Notes: a model not told the origin generated them from the sequence alone. A stretch of DNA of 64,000 nucleotides from Bacteriovoracaceae bacterium UBA6200 (GCA_002422605.1 DISW01000016.1:1-64000), one strand, 5' to 3'. Counted from the first letter of the stretch, positions 24,680 through 33,464 are shown. Numbers and translations: made by a program.

Positions 24680-25416
24680 TTTTTGGCCCCGAGCTGAAAG
24701 GATTCAGTTTCTTTAATCAGGAGAAGATCTCCTTCACGACTGAAAATATAAATCACAAATTTAACAGATTCGTTGGTGGCCACTCGGTTAAACTCGGCCT
24801 TGGTAGGGCGGAGTCGGGAGAAAGAGAAATTCTCGCCTAGTGAATACTTAAGTCCTTGAGTGAGTTGTTTATTGGCCTCAGCTGGATAGGCCATAATGCC
24901 TGAATCGGATACCATGAAGACCAAGATGTGACCTGAGACCCGGCTCTCGGGGGCACGGCTCACAAGCTGGAAATCCAGCTCAATCTTATTCGTCTGATTG
25001 ACTTTAATTTGATCAAGTCCAATTCGTCCCTTATCGATGAGATTCTGCATGCCATAAGGCTTTTTTATCATCATTAAATAAGGGTCTTCAGCGGTAGTAG
25101 GGGCAGGAGTACTTGAAAGTTTTAATAAAAGATCTTCATTAGTCTTATGAACTTCGCTTAACTCTTTTTGGAGAGTAGCGATCTTCTTATCAGACTCAGA
25201 CACCACCACTGGAAGATGAGGGGCCGGTATAGATTTTAAGCGTTCGCCCAGTCCCCATAAAAAGAATCCTGCAATCAAAAAAACGGTTAATAGGGGAGCC
25301 GCTACCAGAATCGTCTTGATGAAGCTTTTTTTGATTCTGAAGTATTTGGGAGGAAGAGGAGCATCGTAGATTACGATGGCAACTTCATTCCCGGTATTTT
25401 GAATGCTTTCTTTCAT
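24676..25416 (-). CDS. single-span membrane protein of the bactofilin operon
   Basis: Function not recognised. A cytoplasmic N-terminus of about 30 residues is followed by one transmembrane helix at about 32-55 (TILVAAPLLTVFLIAGFFLWG), a short coiled coil (SDKKIATLQKELSEVHKTNEDLL) and a beta-rich periplasmic domain of about 130 residues (KIELDFQLVSRAPESRVSGH). The topology would let it link the cytoplasmic bactofilin, encoded next with a four-base overlap, to the periplasmic transpeptidase encoded two bases upstream. That linking role is inference. Confidence 0.8.
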   Translation of the reverse strand: MKESIQNTGNEVAIVIYDAPLPPKYFRIKKSFIKTILVAAPLLTVFLIAGFFLWGLGERLKSIPAPHLPVVVSESDKKIATLQKELSEVHKTNEDLLLKLSSTPAPTTAEDPYLMMIKKPYGMQNLIDKGRIGLDQIKVNQTNKIELDFQLVSRAPESRVSGHILVFMVSDSGIMAYPAEANKQLTQGLKYSLGENFSFSRLRPTKAEFNRVATNESVKFVIYIFSREGDLLLIKETESFQLGAKK

Positions 25417-25418
25417 AC

Positions 25419-26399
25419 CTATTCTTGAAAGTAACGGTTAGAAGGAGTAAAAGCGAGCGAATCGGGTTTTACTTCAGACCATACCTCACCAACAATTTTC
25501 CATTCGTAGTTTTTATTTTTTTGAAGATAGAGAGTCTTTTTACCCGTGTCATTAATGACGGCAGAACGATAGTCCTGTTGGAGAATCACGACTGCATAAT
25601 CATTATGGGACATGATCGAAATGAAATCTAACTTGATCTCAGGCGTGTCGTTACGAGAGAAAACCGCTTTTTTGTAGTTCTTATAATTTCTATAATTTTT
25701 ATGTTTTTTATCGTGAAAACGTTCCTGATCGTAGCTGTCGATATAGTTGTCAAAATCTTTATTCTTCCAGGCTGTTGCCCATTTCTCAACCACATCGTTT
25801 ATTTCTTTACGGTTCTTCTCCCAGGTAGATTGGGAAAGGTAGAAGACTTCCTGAACCACAATGATTGGCGTGTGACGTAATTCTACGAATTGAGAAATAT
25901 CTTTTAAATCCTGGTTCTTAACGACAACGCATCCGCGAGAATCAAGACCTTTGGAGATACGGTTGTCATCATCGGTAGAATGAAGCCAGATCCCGCTTCC
26001 CGTTTTCCCGGATCTTTTATCCATGAAGTTTGGATAATCCATTGGGAAGGCGCCACTGCCATAAATTTCACCATACTTTCCGTGGCGGCGAAGAAGTTCT
26101 TGTTTGGAATAGAAGTCATACATGGTGTAGATGCCTTCAGGAGTTTTATGATCTCCGCTGATGGCCTTGTCACCTTTGTATTTTCCGGTGGCGCTTGAAT
26201 AAGTCTTAAGCAACTTGGGCATCGTCTCGCCATTTTCGTAGAGGTACAATTTATGTGTGGCCTTTTCTACGAGCAGGATATGGTGAGAGAATTTGCTATC
26301 CATCATTAAGATATTGGCAGGGTAAAAACTTTTAACTTCTTCGGTGTACCCGAGTGTGGCGGTCAGAAATAGCGAAGCCGCAAATAATAATTTTTTCAA
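25419..26399 (-). CDS. L,D-transpeptidase (YkuD domain) with NTF2-like C-terminus
   Basis: Periplasmic peptidoglycan cross-linking or lipoprotein-attaching enzyme. A signal peptide (MKKLLFAASLFLTATLGYTEE) precedes the YkuD domain, whose catalytic signature is complete: GIWLHSTDD (H140) and SRGCVVV (C157). The C-terminal 110 residues form an NTF2/SnoaL-like fold of the type found in envelope L,D-transpeptidases (WATAWKNKDFDNYIDSY). L,D-transpeptidases are used by Bdellovibrio to remodel prey walls, so a self-wall or predatory role are both possible. It is first in the operon with the membrane protein and bactofilin. Confidence 0.92.
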   Translation of the reverse strand: MKKLLFAASLFLTATLGYTEEVKSFYPANILMMDSKFSHHILLVEKATHKLYLYENGETMPKLLKTYSSATGKYKGDKAISGDHKTPEGIYTMYDFYSKQELLRRHGKYGEIYGSGAFPMDYPNFMDKRSGKTGSGIWLHSTDDDNRISKGLDSRGCVVVKNQDLKDISQFVELRHTPIIVVQEVFYLSQSTWEKNRKEINDVVEKWATAWKNKDFDNYIDSYDQERFHDKKHKNYRNYKNYKKAVFSRNDTPEIKLDFISIMSHNDYAVVILQQDYRSAVINDTGKKTLYLQKNKNYEWKIVGEVWSEVKPDSLAFTPSNRYFQE

Positions 26400-26490
26400 A
26401 AATCCTCCAGAAGATTCTTCTCGATTGTATTATGACCCTCTAGAGGAATCAATAAAGATAATGGCTATCTGCCTGCAATCTTTGCCCTTG

Positions 26491-26520
26491 TTGGTGCCCT
26501 TTGCTCTGGGAAGTTATGAT
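26491..26520 (+). promoter_or_regulatory. sigma-70 promoter of the pseudo-receiver operon
   Basis: TTGGTG at 26491-26496 and TATGAT at 26515-26520 are 18 bases apart, 16 bases before the start codon at 26537. Confidence 0.45.
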
Positions 26521-26536
26521 TAGTGAAAGGTATTTA

Positions 26537-28717
26537 ATGAATTATTATCTATTGCTTTCTAATCAGGACTCCTTGGACAACTTCCGTAATCGGATGTCTG
26601 TACTGAGTCGTGCTCAAACTTTCAAAAATCTGGAAGATCTTCAAGGTATTCTTTCAGGTGAGGTGCCAGGGAATTCATTCTTTTTTATCCATTACTTAGG
26701 ACTTGATGAAAAAATAGATGAATTGGTTTTAGAGATAAGAAAAAAGGCTTCCCATGCGAAAGTGGTTTATTTAACGGAGGAAAGCGACGCTCATGAGCTT
26801 AAAGGCCATCAAATGGGGCCAGCGGGCGGAGATGCCTATATTAATCCGGAAATTACCGAAAAGCAGTTTAATCAGATCATTGATGGTCTTAAGTCATCGG
26901 ACATTGCTACTCCTGCAAATAGATTGGAGAGCCAGGTGGGATCACAGTTCGGAGATTCTTCAACATTGGAGAGATTTAAGAACCATCCTTTGAACAGACA
27001 AATAGATGAGCTATTTGCCTTGGCGATTGAAATCAAGAAAAAGAAACCGATGTGGCAGAGCTTAGATTCTTTATCGGTATCAGAAAGTGAAAAGAATGAA
27101 GAAATTGTAGAAGGGGAATTTGTGGGTATAAAAGATCAAGAATTATCTTTAGATGGTGGGGATGAGCTGGATCTAAATCTTGGTGATGAAAATGAAGTTA
27201 ATGAGCAAGAAACCTTAGATGATGGCCTAAGCTTAAGCCTTGATGGCGGAGATGATCTCGAATTAGGAGACATTGAAATGGGCCGAAGCGCGGAGCTGGA
27301 TGATGAAGAAGGTTTCGCTTTAAGTGACGATGAATTGTCTTTAGGAGATGAGGATGAACTATCTCTTAGTGATGACGAGGAATTATCCCTTGAAGATGAA
27401 GATGGACTTTCTTTAAGTGATGATGATGACCTATTTTCTTTAGAAGAAGATAGTTCTGAAGAAGCCATCGAAAATATTGGTGATTTGAGTTTTGATGATA
27501 GTGAAGTTAGTGACGGCCTCTCCTTAGATTTAGGAAGTGATGATCCTGCTTCTCTTTCACTGGATGCTTCCGATCCACTTGAAGAGGAAAGCCTTGAGTT
27601 TTCTTCTGATAATAGTGTGGAACTCAACCTTACAGATGAATCATTTGAGGATTCTGGTGAACCATCTCTCAGTTTCTCTGATGATGATTCATTATCATTG
27701 GATCTCTCTGAAGATGCCAAAGAGGATTCAGGTGAACCATCTCTTAGTTTCTCCGATGATGATTCTTTATCATTAAGTGGAGAAATGGATCTTTCAGAAG
27801 AAGCCAAAGAGAAATTAAAAGAGATTGATGCGATTTTGGATTATGATGCTTCACAGGTGCAGATTCGTAGTGATCTTCTGAGTCAGGAAAATCTTGATGA
27901 ACCTCTCGTTTCTGAAGAGCTGGATCTCGGTAACTTAAGCTTCGATCAAACTGATGAAACGAATCTGGAAGGGACGGATGAAATTGAAGCCGCACCAGTT
28001 GTTACTCCTAAAGAAGAGAAACCTAAGAAAAAGAAAAAAGAAGCCCCTCCTGTTGAAAAGCACCAGGAATATGGAGAGGATCTTAAAGAGCTTTCTTCCG
28101 CCTATTCGGGAGAAATGGAGCGGATGCAGGCCACTATTTCCAATCTTCGCTCCGACAGAGAGGAGCTTCTGGCCAGAATTCAGACCTTGGAAGAAGAGAA
28201 ACTCCTTCAGAGCCGACAGACCCTGAGTATAAGGGCAGAGCTCGATGAAAGAAAAATTGAACTTACAATTATTCGTAAAAAATTAAATGAAGAGATCAAC
28301 GAGCTTAAAGACCGAGTGAAATTATTCGATGAAAAGAGATTGATCTTAGAAGAAAAGAACAGGATTCTTACTCAGGAACTTGATAAGGCAGGACAAAGGA
28401 ATAAAATTGATCTGCGTAAAGTACAGAGTCGGGAAAGAGAACTTGAGCAAAAGCTAGAGCTTTTGAAATCCGATGCTGAAACTCAAATCAGGAATCGTGA
28501 TATAAAGATTCTGGAGTTGAAAAGAAAAATTGATGCTATGGAGTTTGATATGGAATCGATCACTCTTCAGGAGAAGCGTTCAGTTGAAAGTCGTTTTGAA
28601 CTGGAAGATAAATTAGAGAAGGCGATTAAAACGTTACGAGGTGCCATCACAGTATTGGAAGATGAGACAGATCGTTCAAATGCTTTGGATGCCTTAAAGA
28701 AAAATATTGATATGTAA
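26537..28717 (+). CDS. pseudo-receiver / acidic-repeat / coiled-coil protein (AglZ- or FrzS-like layout)
   Basis: A 726-residue cytoplasmic protein in three parts. Residues 1-115 have the strand-helix order of a response-regulator receiver, but the phospho-acceptor Asp is replaced (FFFIHYLG) and the conserved Lys is missing (YINPEIT). Residues about 185-430 are an extremely acidic, low-complexity array of LSLSDDEEL-like units. Residues about 505-725 form a long coiled coil. Myxococcus AglZ and FrzS, which act in gliding and polarity, share this pseudo-receiver plus coiled-coil layout. The start at 26537 has AAAGG six bases upstream; the frame opens at 26501. The stop overlaps the diguanylate cyclase start by one base. 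Confidence 0.8.
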   Translation: MNYYLLLSNQDSLDNFRNRMSVLSRAQTFKNLEDLQGILSGEVPGNSFFFIHYLGLDEKIDELVLEIRKKASHAKVVYLTEESDAHELKGHQMGPAGGDAYINPEITEKQFNQIIDGLKSSDIATPANRLESQVGSQFGDSSTLERFKNHPLNRQIDELFALAIEIKKKKPMWQSLDSLSVSESEKNEEIVEGEFVGIKDQELSLDGGDELDLNLGDENEVNEQETLDDGLSLSLDGGDDLELGDIEMGRSAELDDEEGFALSDDELSLGDEDELSLSDDEELSLEDEDGLSLSDDDDLFSLEEDSSEEAIENIGDLSFDDSEVSDGLSLDLGSDDPASLSLDASDPLEEESLEFSSDNSVELNLTDESFEDSGEPSLSFSDDDSLSLDLSEDAKEDSGEPSLSFSDDDSLSLSGEMDLSEEAKEKLKEIDAILDYDASQVQIRSDLLSQENLDEPLVSEELDLGNLSFDQTDETNLEGTDEIEAAPVVTPKEEKPKKKKKEAPPVEKHQEYGEDLKELSSAYSGEMERMQATISNLRSDREELLARIQTLEEEKLLQSRQTLSIRAELDERKIELTIIRKKLNEEINELKDRVKLFDEKRLILEEKNRILTQELDKAGQRNKIDLRKVQSRERELEQKLELLKSDAETQIRNRDIKILELKRKIDAMEFDMESITLQEKRSVESRFELEDKLEKAIKTLRGAITVLEDETDRSNALDALKKNIDM
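27647..27774 (+). repeat. in-frame tandem repeat of 75 bp in the acidic region
   Basis: A 53-bp segment at 27647-27699 recurs at 27722-27774 with four mismatches, exactly 75 bp (25 codons) later. It encodes DSGEPSLSFSDDDSLSL twice and shows recent internal expansion of the acidic domain. Confidence 0.85.
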
Positions 28718-30051
28718 TGAATAAAAACCACGAGCAACTCGACATATTGGCCATCGGTCTTGATTCGTTCTCTATTGAGACGATTAAAGCATCTTTGCTT
28801 GAAAACAAGCTTAAATACCAACTGGTATTTCTTCGTGACGTGAGTGAACTGTCGCAGTTGAAAAAGAGAAGTTTTCAAGCGATTTTCTTTTATTCAAATC
28901 GCCAAAGCCAGAAGACTGTTGATGATATCAGACGCATCCATCAGTCTGTTCCTGGTGCCGGTATAACTCTTCTCTCTCCAAAATCTGATTTGCAGGGAAT
29001 TGTCGGTGCTTTTCGCGCAGGCCTTTTTGATTTTCTTTCATTGCCACTGGACAAACAGGAATTGCGAACTGTTATTTACCGCTTGAAAATCCATGGAGCG
29101 ATTCAAAGCGGCAAATGGAATCCTGAACGGGCCGTGCTTCATCTTTTTTCACGCCCAGAGAGCTTTGCTACTGTCGAGGATATCGCCTTGAATCTTCAGC
29201 AGTATCTGAATATGTTTTTCACTAAGAATAAAGAAATCGTATTCACATCAAATTTAAAACTTCTGGAATCCTTAAAAAAGAAACTTCGCTTTAGTCAGCA
29301 TCAAATCCAACGTATCAAGCATTTTCTCAGTGATGAGACGGGTCTTATATTCGGTCTTCGTTTCATAGATGATCATTTCTACTTTCTGATGAAAAGAGGA
29401 GACGGGAATCTCTCCTATGTTGTGTTGAAAAACCGCTCTCGTTATCAAATAAAGGATATCTTAAGCGATTATCTGGCCAACGTGCTTAGAACTTCGCTAA
29501 CAATCCTTCATGATGCCAAACGCAGGGAAGAAATCCGTATGCTGGCCTTAACCGATGAAGTGACCGGCATTTATAATCAACGAAAGCTACTGGAAGATCT
29601 GGATCTTTATATCGGCCGTTACGAGCATGATCATGTCGGCTTTAGCCTTCTTTTCGTTGATATCGACTATTTTAAGAATGTAAACGATCAGTTTGGGCAC
29701 GTAGTGGGAAGTCAGATTCTCATTGATATGTCTAATATTCTAAAAGTACAGTTGCGCTCCTCAGATCTTGTTTATCGCTATGGGGGAGATGAATTTATTG
29801 TTCTTCTTCCAAGAACAAATTTAGAGGAAACGAAAAAGATTGCACTTCGAATCTCCAATGCCGTTAAGGCTGCTGAATTTGATATTGAGAAAGACAAGAA
29901 ATACAGATTATCTCTCTCGATCGGATTGGCGGAGTTTCCCACCGATGCTCTGAGTGCTAAGGCCATTATCGATTTTGCTGATAAGATGATGTACATGTCT
30001 AAGAAATCCGGCCGTGGGAAAGTCTTCCACGTTAATGAGGTTGTTGCCTGA
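28717..30051 (+). CDS. diguanylate cyclase with degenerate receiver domain
   Basis: Makes cyclic di-GMP from two GTP. The C-terminal GGDEF domain (about residues 265-440) has an intact active site (GGDEF at 356-360), a metal-binding FVDIDYFK with D315, and the inhibitory I-site RSSD at 347-350, five residues before it. The N-terminal 125 residues look like a receiver domain without the phospho-acceptor Asp (FQAIFFYSN) and with the Lys motif lost (LSLPLDK). Residues 130-260 are an unassigned linker domain. The ATG overlaps the stop of the pseudo-receiver protein (TAATG), so the two are made together. Confidence 0.92.
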   Translation: MNKNHEQLDILAIGLDSFSIETIKASLLENKLKYQLVFLRDVSELSQLKKRSFQAIFFYSNRQSQKTVDDIRRIHQSVPGAGITLLSPKSDLQGIVGAFRAGLFDFLSLPLDKQELRTVIYRLKIHGAIQSGKWNPERAVLHLFSRPESFATVEDIALNLQQYLNMFFTKNKEIVFTSNLKLLESLKKKLRFSQHQIQRIKHFLSDETGLIFGLRFIDDHFYFLMKRGDGNLSYVVLKNRSRYQIKDILSDYLANVLRTSLTILHDAKRREEIRMLALTDEVTGIYNQRKLLEDLDLYIGRYEHDHVGFSLLFVDIDYFKNVNDQFGHVVGSQILIDMSNILKVQLRSSDLVYRYGGDEFIVLLPRTNLEETKKIALRISNAVKAAEFDIEKDKKYRLSLSIGLAEFPTDALSAKAIIDFADKMMYMSKKSGRGKVFHVNEVVA

Positions 30052-31181
30052 ATTATCTCCCTTTATTCTTTTTCTTATTCTTGTCATTGCCTCTCATGGC
30101 CGATGATAAGGCCATGAGTGCTTGTCGGATCGAGATTGAGAAGCATTGTTCAAATCAAGACGATCAAAAAAGATCTTTATCTTGTCTTCTAAAACATGAA
30201 AAAGAAGTTAGTCAAAATTGTAAGCAAGAACTACAACGCATAAGTAAAACTCTAGAAGCCGCTGGTTCTCGTGGCGGAGGCGGTTTGTCTTCCTTTGGCG
30301 GAATCATGGGTGGTATGGGACTCATGCCTCCCCAGAAAACAATCATCACGCTTAATGGTAATTTTTCCCCAGAGGGGAATCCAACGACTGTCGAGCAATC
30401 AAAAATGAGTATTGCTACCCCCATCTATTCTAAAAACGGAAAAGCCTTTGCCATGTCAGTAGGCGGAGGAAGAATAGCCTTTAATGAAACTCAACTCTTT
30501 GATGACGGTCAAAAGACTCCTCAAGAACTCCACCGGGTAGATCTAGGGGCCCAATATAGTTCAACTTTAAAAAATAAAGCTTTTTTTGGTCTTAGAGGAT
30601 CGATTGGATCGGCCAGTGATAAACCTTTCTATTCAAAAGATGAAATAACTTTCAGTTTAAGCACTTTTTACACAAAGCCTGGCAAAGGAAGAGGACAATG
30701 GATCTACTCCGTATTCCTTTCTAATAATAATTCCCTGGCAAACTATATTCCTATACCTGGTTTCATTTACCTTTATCGTAACCAGGGTTTTACCGGAATG
30801 TTCGGACTCCCATTTTTTAGTATGCAGTGGACTCCTAGGGCCCCATGGATTTTATCCATGTCCTTTTTTATCACGAACTTTAATAGTGAAATTGCCTATG
30901 GTCTTCGCGATAAGTTTCAAACTTACGCTGGATTTGCCATCTCACAACAAAATTTTTTACGAGTTGACCGTGAAGAGAAGACTGACAGATTATTCTTTAA
31001 TGAGAAAAAAGTGTTTCTAGGGGCTCGCTCTCCGTTAACCAATGCTATTTCCACGGAGCTTCAGACGGGACTATCTTTTGACCGGAAATTAAAAGAAGGC
31101 GAAAGCTTTAATGACACTCATCTTGAATCGGATTTAGGACGTTCTTGGTATATCAGTATGAATTGGAATTTTGCTATTTAG
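30048..31181 (+). CDS. secreted, beta-rich outer-membrane-like protein, probable CTG start
   Basis: Function not recognised. The reading frame is open back to 30039. The best start is CTG at 30048, seven bases after GAGG and overlapping the preceding stop as CTGA; it gives a textbook signal peptide, NYLPLFFFLFLSLPLMA, before mature ADDK. The only near alternative, TTG at 30081, destroys the signal peptide. The mature N-terminus has a Cys-rich helical segment of about 55 residues (C15-type spacing CRIEIEKHC, CLLKHEKEVSQNC), then a Gly/Met-rich linker, then roughly 280 residues of alternating aromatic strands typical of an outer-membrane beta-barrel. Confidence 0.65.
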   Translation: MNYLPLFFFLFLSLPLMADDKAMSACRIEIEKHCSNQDDQKRSLSCLLKHEKEVSQNCKQELQRISKTLEAAGSRGGGGLSSFGGIMGGMGLMPPQKTIITLNGNFSPEGNPTTVEQSKMSIATPIYSKNGKAFAMSVGGGRIAFNETQLFDDGQKTPQELHRVDLGAQYSSTLKNKAFFGLRGSIGSASDKPFYSKDEITFSLSTFYTKPGKGRGQWIYSVFLSNNNSLANYIPIPGFIYLYRNQGFTGMFGLPFFSMQWTPRAPWILSMSFFITNFNSEIAYGLRDKFQTYAGFAISQQNFLRVDREEKTDRLFFNEKKVFLGARSPLTNAISTELQTGLSFDRKLKEGESFNDTHLESDLGRSWYISMNWNFAI

Positions 31182-31182
31182 A

Positions 31183-31214
31183 TAAACCGCGTATCCATGA
31201 GAATACGCGGTTTA
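31183..31214. terminator. bidirectional stem-loop between convergent genes
   Basis: TAAACCGCGTAT at 31183-31194 pairs perfectly with 31203-31214 around an eight-base loop. It lies between the stops of the outer-membrane-like protein and the H1-like gene. The T-runs are short, three bases within the stem. Confidence 0.65.
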
Positions 31215-31225
31215 ATCGTGACTAA

Positions 31226-31699
31226 TTATTTATTGCGGGCAGTTGGTTTTTTAGTTGTTGATTTCTTCGCAGCTGACTTCGGAGTAAATCCCGCCTTTGG
31301 TGGAATTGATTTCGCAACTTTTTTCTTAACACTTTTCTTCGTGGCAGGAGCCGTTGGAGCTTTGGCCGTTGTGCTCTTTGCCTTAGACTTCGTTTTAAGT
31401 TTGGCATTTTTCTTGATCAGTTGATCAAGCTTCGCTTGAAGAGCACTTAGTTCTTTGCGATGACCATCAAGAAACTTCTTCGCTTTCTTTTCAATGTCAT
31501 TTCTTTCTTTTTGTAGTTTCTTTTTAAGGTTTTCCAGATCAACCTGGACCTTGTTATTCAAGTCTTGTTGAGCATCTTTTACAAGAGTGTTCAAACTTGC
31601 TTTAAGCTCAGTAAGGTTTACTTCTGCGATAAAGTTTTCGATGTTAGACTTAATTTCGTTGATTTTACTAATAACTTTGTTCTTGGTTTCTTCAGACAT
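31226..31699 (-). CDS. histone-H1-like lysine-rich protein with coiled coil
   Basis: A 157-residue protein. Residues 1-100 are a long charged helix or coiled coil (NKVISKINEIKSNIENFIAEV, LENLKKKLQKERNDIEKKAKKFL). The last 55 residues are almost only Lys, Ala, Pro, Ser and Thr (KKSVKKKVAKSIPPKAG), like eukaryotic H1 tails and bacterial Hc1/AlgP-type proteins. It may bind DNA or polyphosphate, or act as a nucleoid protein. CCGGAGGATATA precedes the ATG, a strong ribosome site that suggests high expression. It follows nadE in the opposite gene order with a short gap, and may have its own promoter. Confidence 0.75.
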   Translation of the reverse strand: MSEETKNKVISKINEIKSNIENFIAEVNLTELKASLNTLVKDAQQDLNNKVQVDLENLKKKLQKERNDIEKKAKKFLDGHRKELSALQAKLDQLIKKNAKLKTKSKAKSTTAKAPTAPATKKSVKKKVAKSIPPKAGFTPKSAAKKSTTKKPTARNK

Positions 31700-31712
31700 T
31701 ATATCCTCCGGT

Positions 31713-33464
31713 CTATGTGTTTAATTGGTAGTTAAGGTTTTTACTCATCGGCATCCGGTACCCAAAACCAAAGCTTTTTGCCTTAATCTTTAGAATCGGA
31801 CAGAACTGTCTTCTTTTATACTCTGATTTTAAATAGAGATGAAGGACCTTTGTAACTTCTCCCTCATTATGACCTAATTCTAACAATTCTTTTTTTCCTA
31901 AACGGTAGCTTAAGAGGCCTTCCAGGATCGGATCGAGGCGCTCATAAGGAGGAAGGGAGTCTTGATCAAGCTGATTATCCCGCAGTTCGGCCGAAGGCCC
32001 TCGGGTTATGATGCCTGTAGGGATAGGATTTTTATAATTTTTATTAATGTATTCGGAAAGCTGATATACCTCAGACTTATAAAGATCCCCAAGAAGAGAA
32101 AGTGCGCCTACTGAATCTCCATATTGAGTCGAGTAGCCCACTGCCAGTTCAGATTTATTAGAGGTGTTAATCACCACTGCTCCAGTTTGATTGGAGCGGG
32201 TATAAAGCAGGGTCCCGCGCAGCCGACTTTGCACGTTCTCATCAACCAGTCCAGCGAAGGGGTCAGGAAAATTCTGGGTGAAAGCATTTCTTACTGCCGA
32301 ATGAAGGAATTTAATAGGGAAATAAGAAAGAGGGATATTAAGTTTTTTACACATTTCTTCTGAGAGCTGAGTGGAAATGGGGGACGAGAACTGGCTTGGC
32401 ATGTAGATTGCTTCCAATTCCTGGCCAGGTTTTAGACCCAACTTAACGATAGCAAGAACGAGGGCCGAATCCATCCCTCCCGAAAGGGCCACCAGAAACT
32501 TCTTAAATCCACTCTTTGTGGCATATTCCTGAAGACCGAAGATTAATGCTTCGAGGACGCTGGCACATTCTTCATCGCTAAGTCTTTGAAGGGCAAGCAT
32601 CTTTTGAGACTGATCAAGTCTTGGTGCAAAGAGGCCTTCCCAGGTATTCTCCGGCTGCTTAACCGCTTTCTTCTGATATTCACCTTGAATATCTTCGAGA
32701 ATGACTTGTTGTAAATCGGCTTCAAAAGATTTTAGAAGGATTACAAGTTTTGAACCGGCTGTAACAAAACTTGTTCCATCAAAAATGATTTCATCCTCAC
32801 CTCCGACTCGGTTGAGATAGAAAAAAGGACAACCAAGTTCCAGAGAAACCATCTCAGCGCGGTTAAGGCGCTTCTTCTTTTTGGAGACGTCAAAGGGAGA
32901 AGCAGAAAGATTGATGATCCCATCTATTTTTATTTTCTTCTCAGTAGCCTCTTTCAGCATCAATTCACAGGGGTCTATATCATGAAAACTTGAGGCCCAC
33001 ATGTCTTCACAAATCAGCAGGCCAAAAGTCTTGTCATTAAACTGGTAAAAGGTATTGTCCTGTCCTCGAGAAAAATATTTCTGCTCATCGAAAATGTCGT
33101 AATTCGGAAGCAGCCTCTTGGTATAAAGTTTTTTTATTCCCTCTCCAGGAGTGACTTCATAGATCACATTATAAATCTTAGTCGGAACACCTTGAGTTTC
33201 CATGTGGTACTCAAGACCTCCCATTAAGGCCCTGAAATTTCCATTCTGTTTTTTGGCCCAGATATCAAGGTCCCTTAGATGTTCCTGGTAACTATCGATA
33301 AAGGGCCTTTGTAAAACCAGGTCATTTAAAGGGTAGCCTGTAAGGAATAGTTCAGGAAAAAGATGGAGACCATCACCCTGGAGTGAGCTCACGATTGACT
33401 CGAAAATAGCGTCAAAATCCGCGAGAGTATGATGTGTTTGGTGGAGAATCAGAGTTGTTTTCAT
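31713..33464 (-). CDS. nadE: glutamine-dependent NAD+ synthetase
   Basis: Final step of NAD synthesis: amidates nicotinate adenine dinucleotide using ammonia released from glutamine. The N-terminal nitrilase-type glutaminase domain has the Glu-Lys-Cys triad (LFPELFLTGYP, YTKRLLPNY, LLICEDMW). The C-terminal synthetase domain has the ATP motif SGGMDS. The length of about 583 residues is right for the two-domain form. The start is uncertain between 33464 and 33476, with no strong ribosome site; the frame continues to 33491. Confidence 0.94.
   Translation of the reverse strand: MKTTLILHQTHHTLADFDAIFESIVSSLQGDGLHLFPELFLTGYPLNDLVLQRPFIDSYQEHLRDLDIWAKKQNGNFRALMGGLEYHMETQGVPTKIYNVIYEVTPGEGIKKLYTKRLLPNYDIFDEQKYFSRGQDNTFYQFNDKTFGLLICEDMWASSFHDIDPCELMLKEATEKKIKIDGIINLSASPFDVSKKKKRLNRAEMVSLELGCPFFYLNRVGGEDEIIFDGTSFVTAGSKLVILLKSFEADLQQVILEDIQGEYQKKAVKQPENTWEGLFAPRLDQSQKMLALQRLSDEECASVLEALIFGLQEYATKSGFKKFLVALSGGMDSALVLAIVKLGLKPGQELEAIYMPSQFSSPISTQLSEEMCKKLNIPLSYFPIKFLHSAVRNAFTQNFPDPFAGLVDENVQSRLRGTLLYTRSNQTGAVVINTSNKSELAVGYSTQYGDSVGALSLLGDLYKSEVYQLSEYINKNYKNPIPTGIITRGPSAELRDNQLDQDSLPPYERLDPILEGLLSYRLGKKELLELGHNEGEVTKVLHLYLKSEYKRRQFCPILKIKAKSFGFGYRMPMSKNLNYQLNT

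Noticed and set aside
26483..26503. TTGGTGCCCTTTGCT as a sigma-54 promoter
   Set aside because: The GG and GC are eight bases apart instead of ten. A sigma-70 reading with TATGAT fits better.
27136..27807. A 223-residue serine-rich frame on the minus strand
   Set aside because: It is the antisense of the acidic LSLSDDEEL repeats; codons for Asp, Glu and Leu give Ser and Arg on the other strand. No ribosome site or promoter was seen.
31197..31424. A hydrophobic plus-strand frame with Phe, Ala and Val
   Set aside because: It is the antisense of the lysine-rich tail of the H1-like gene and has no ribosome site.
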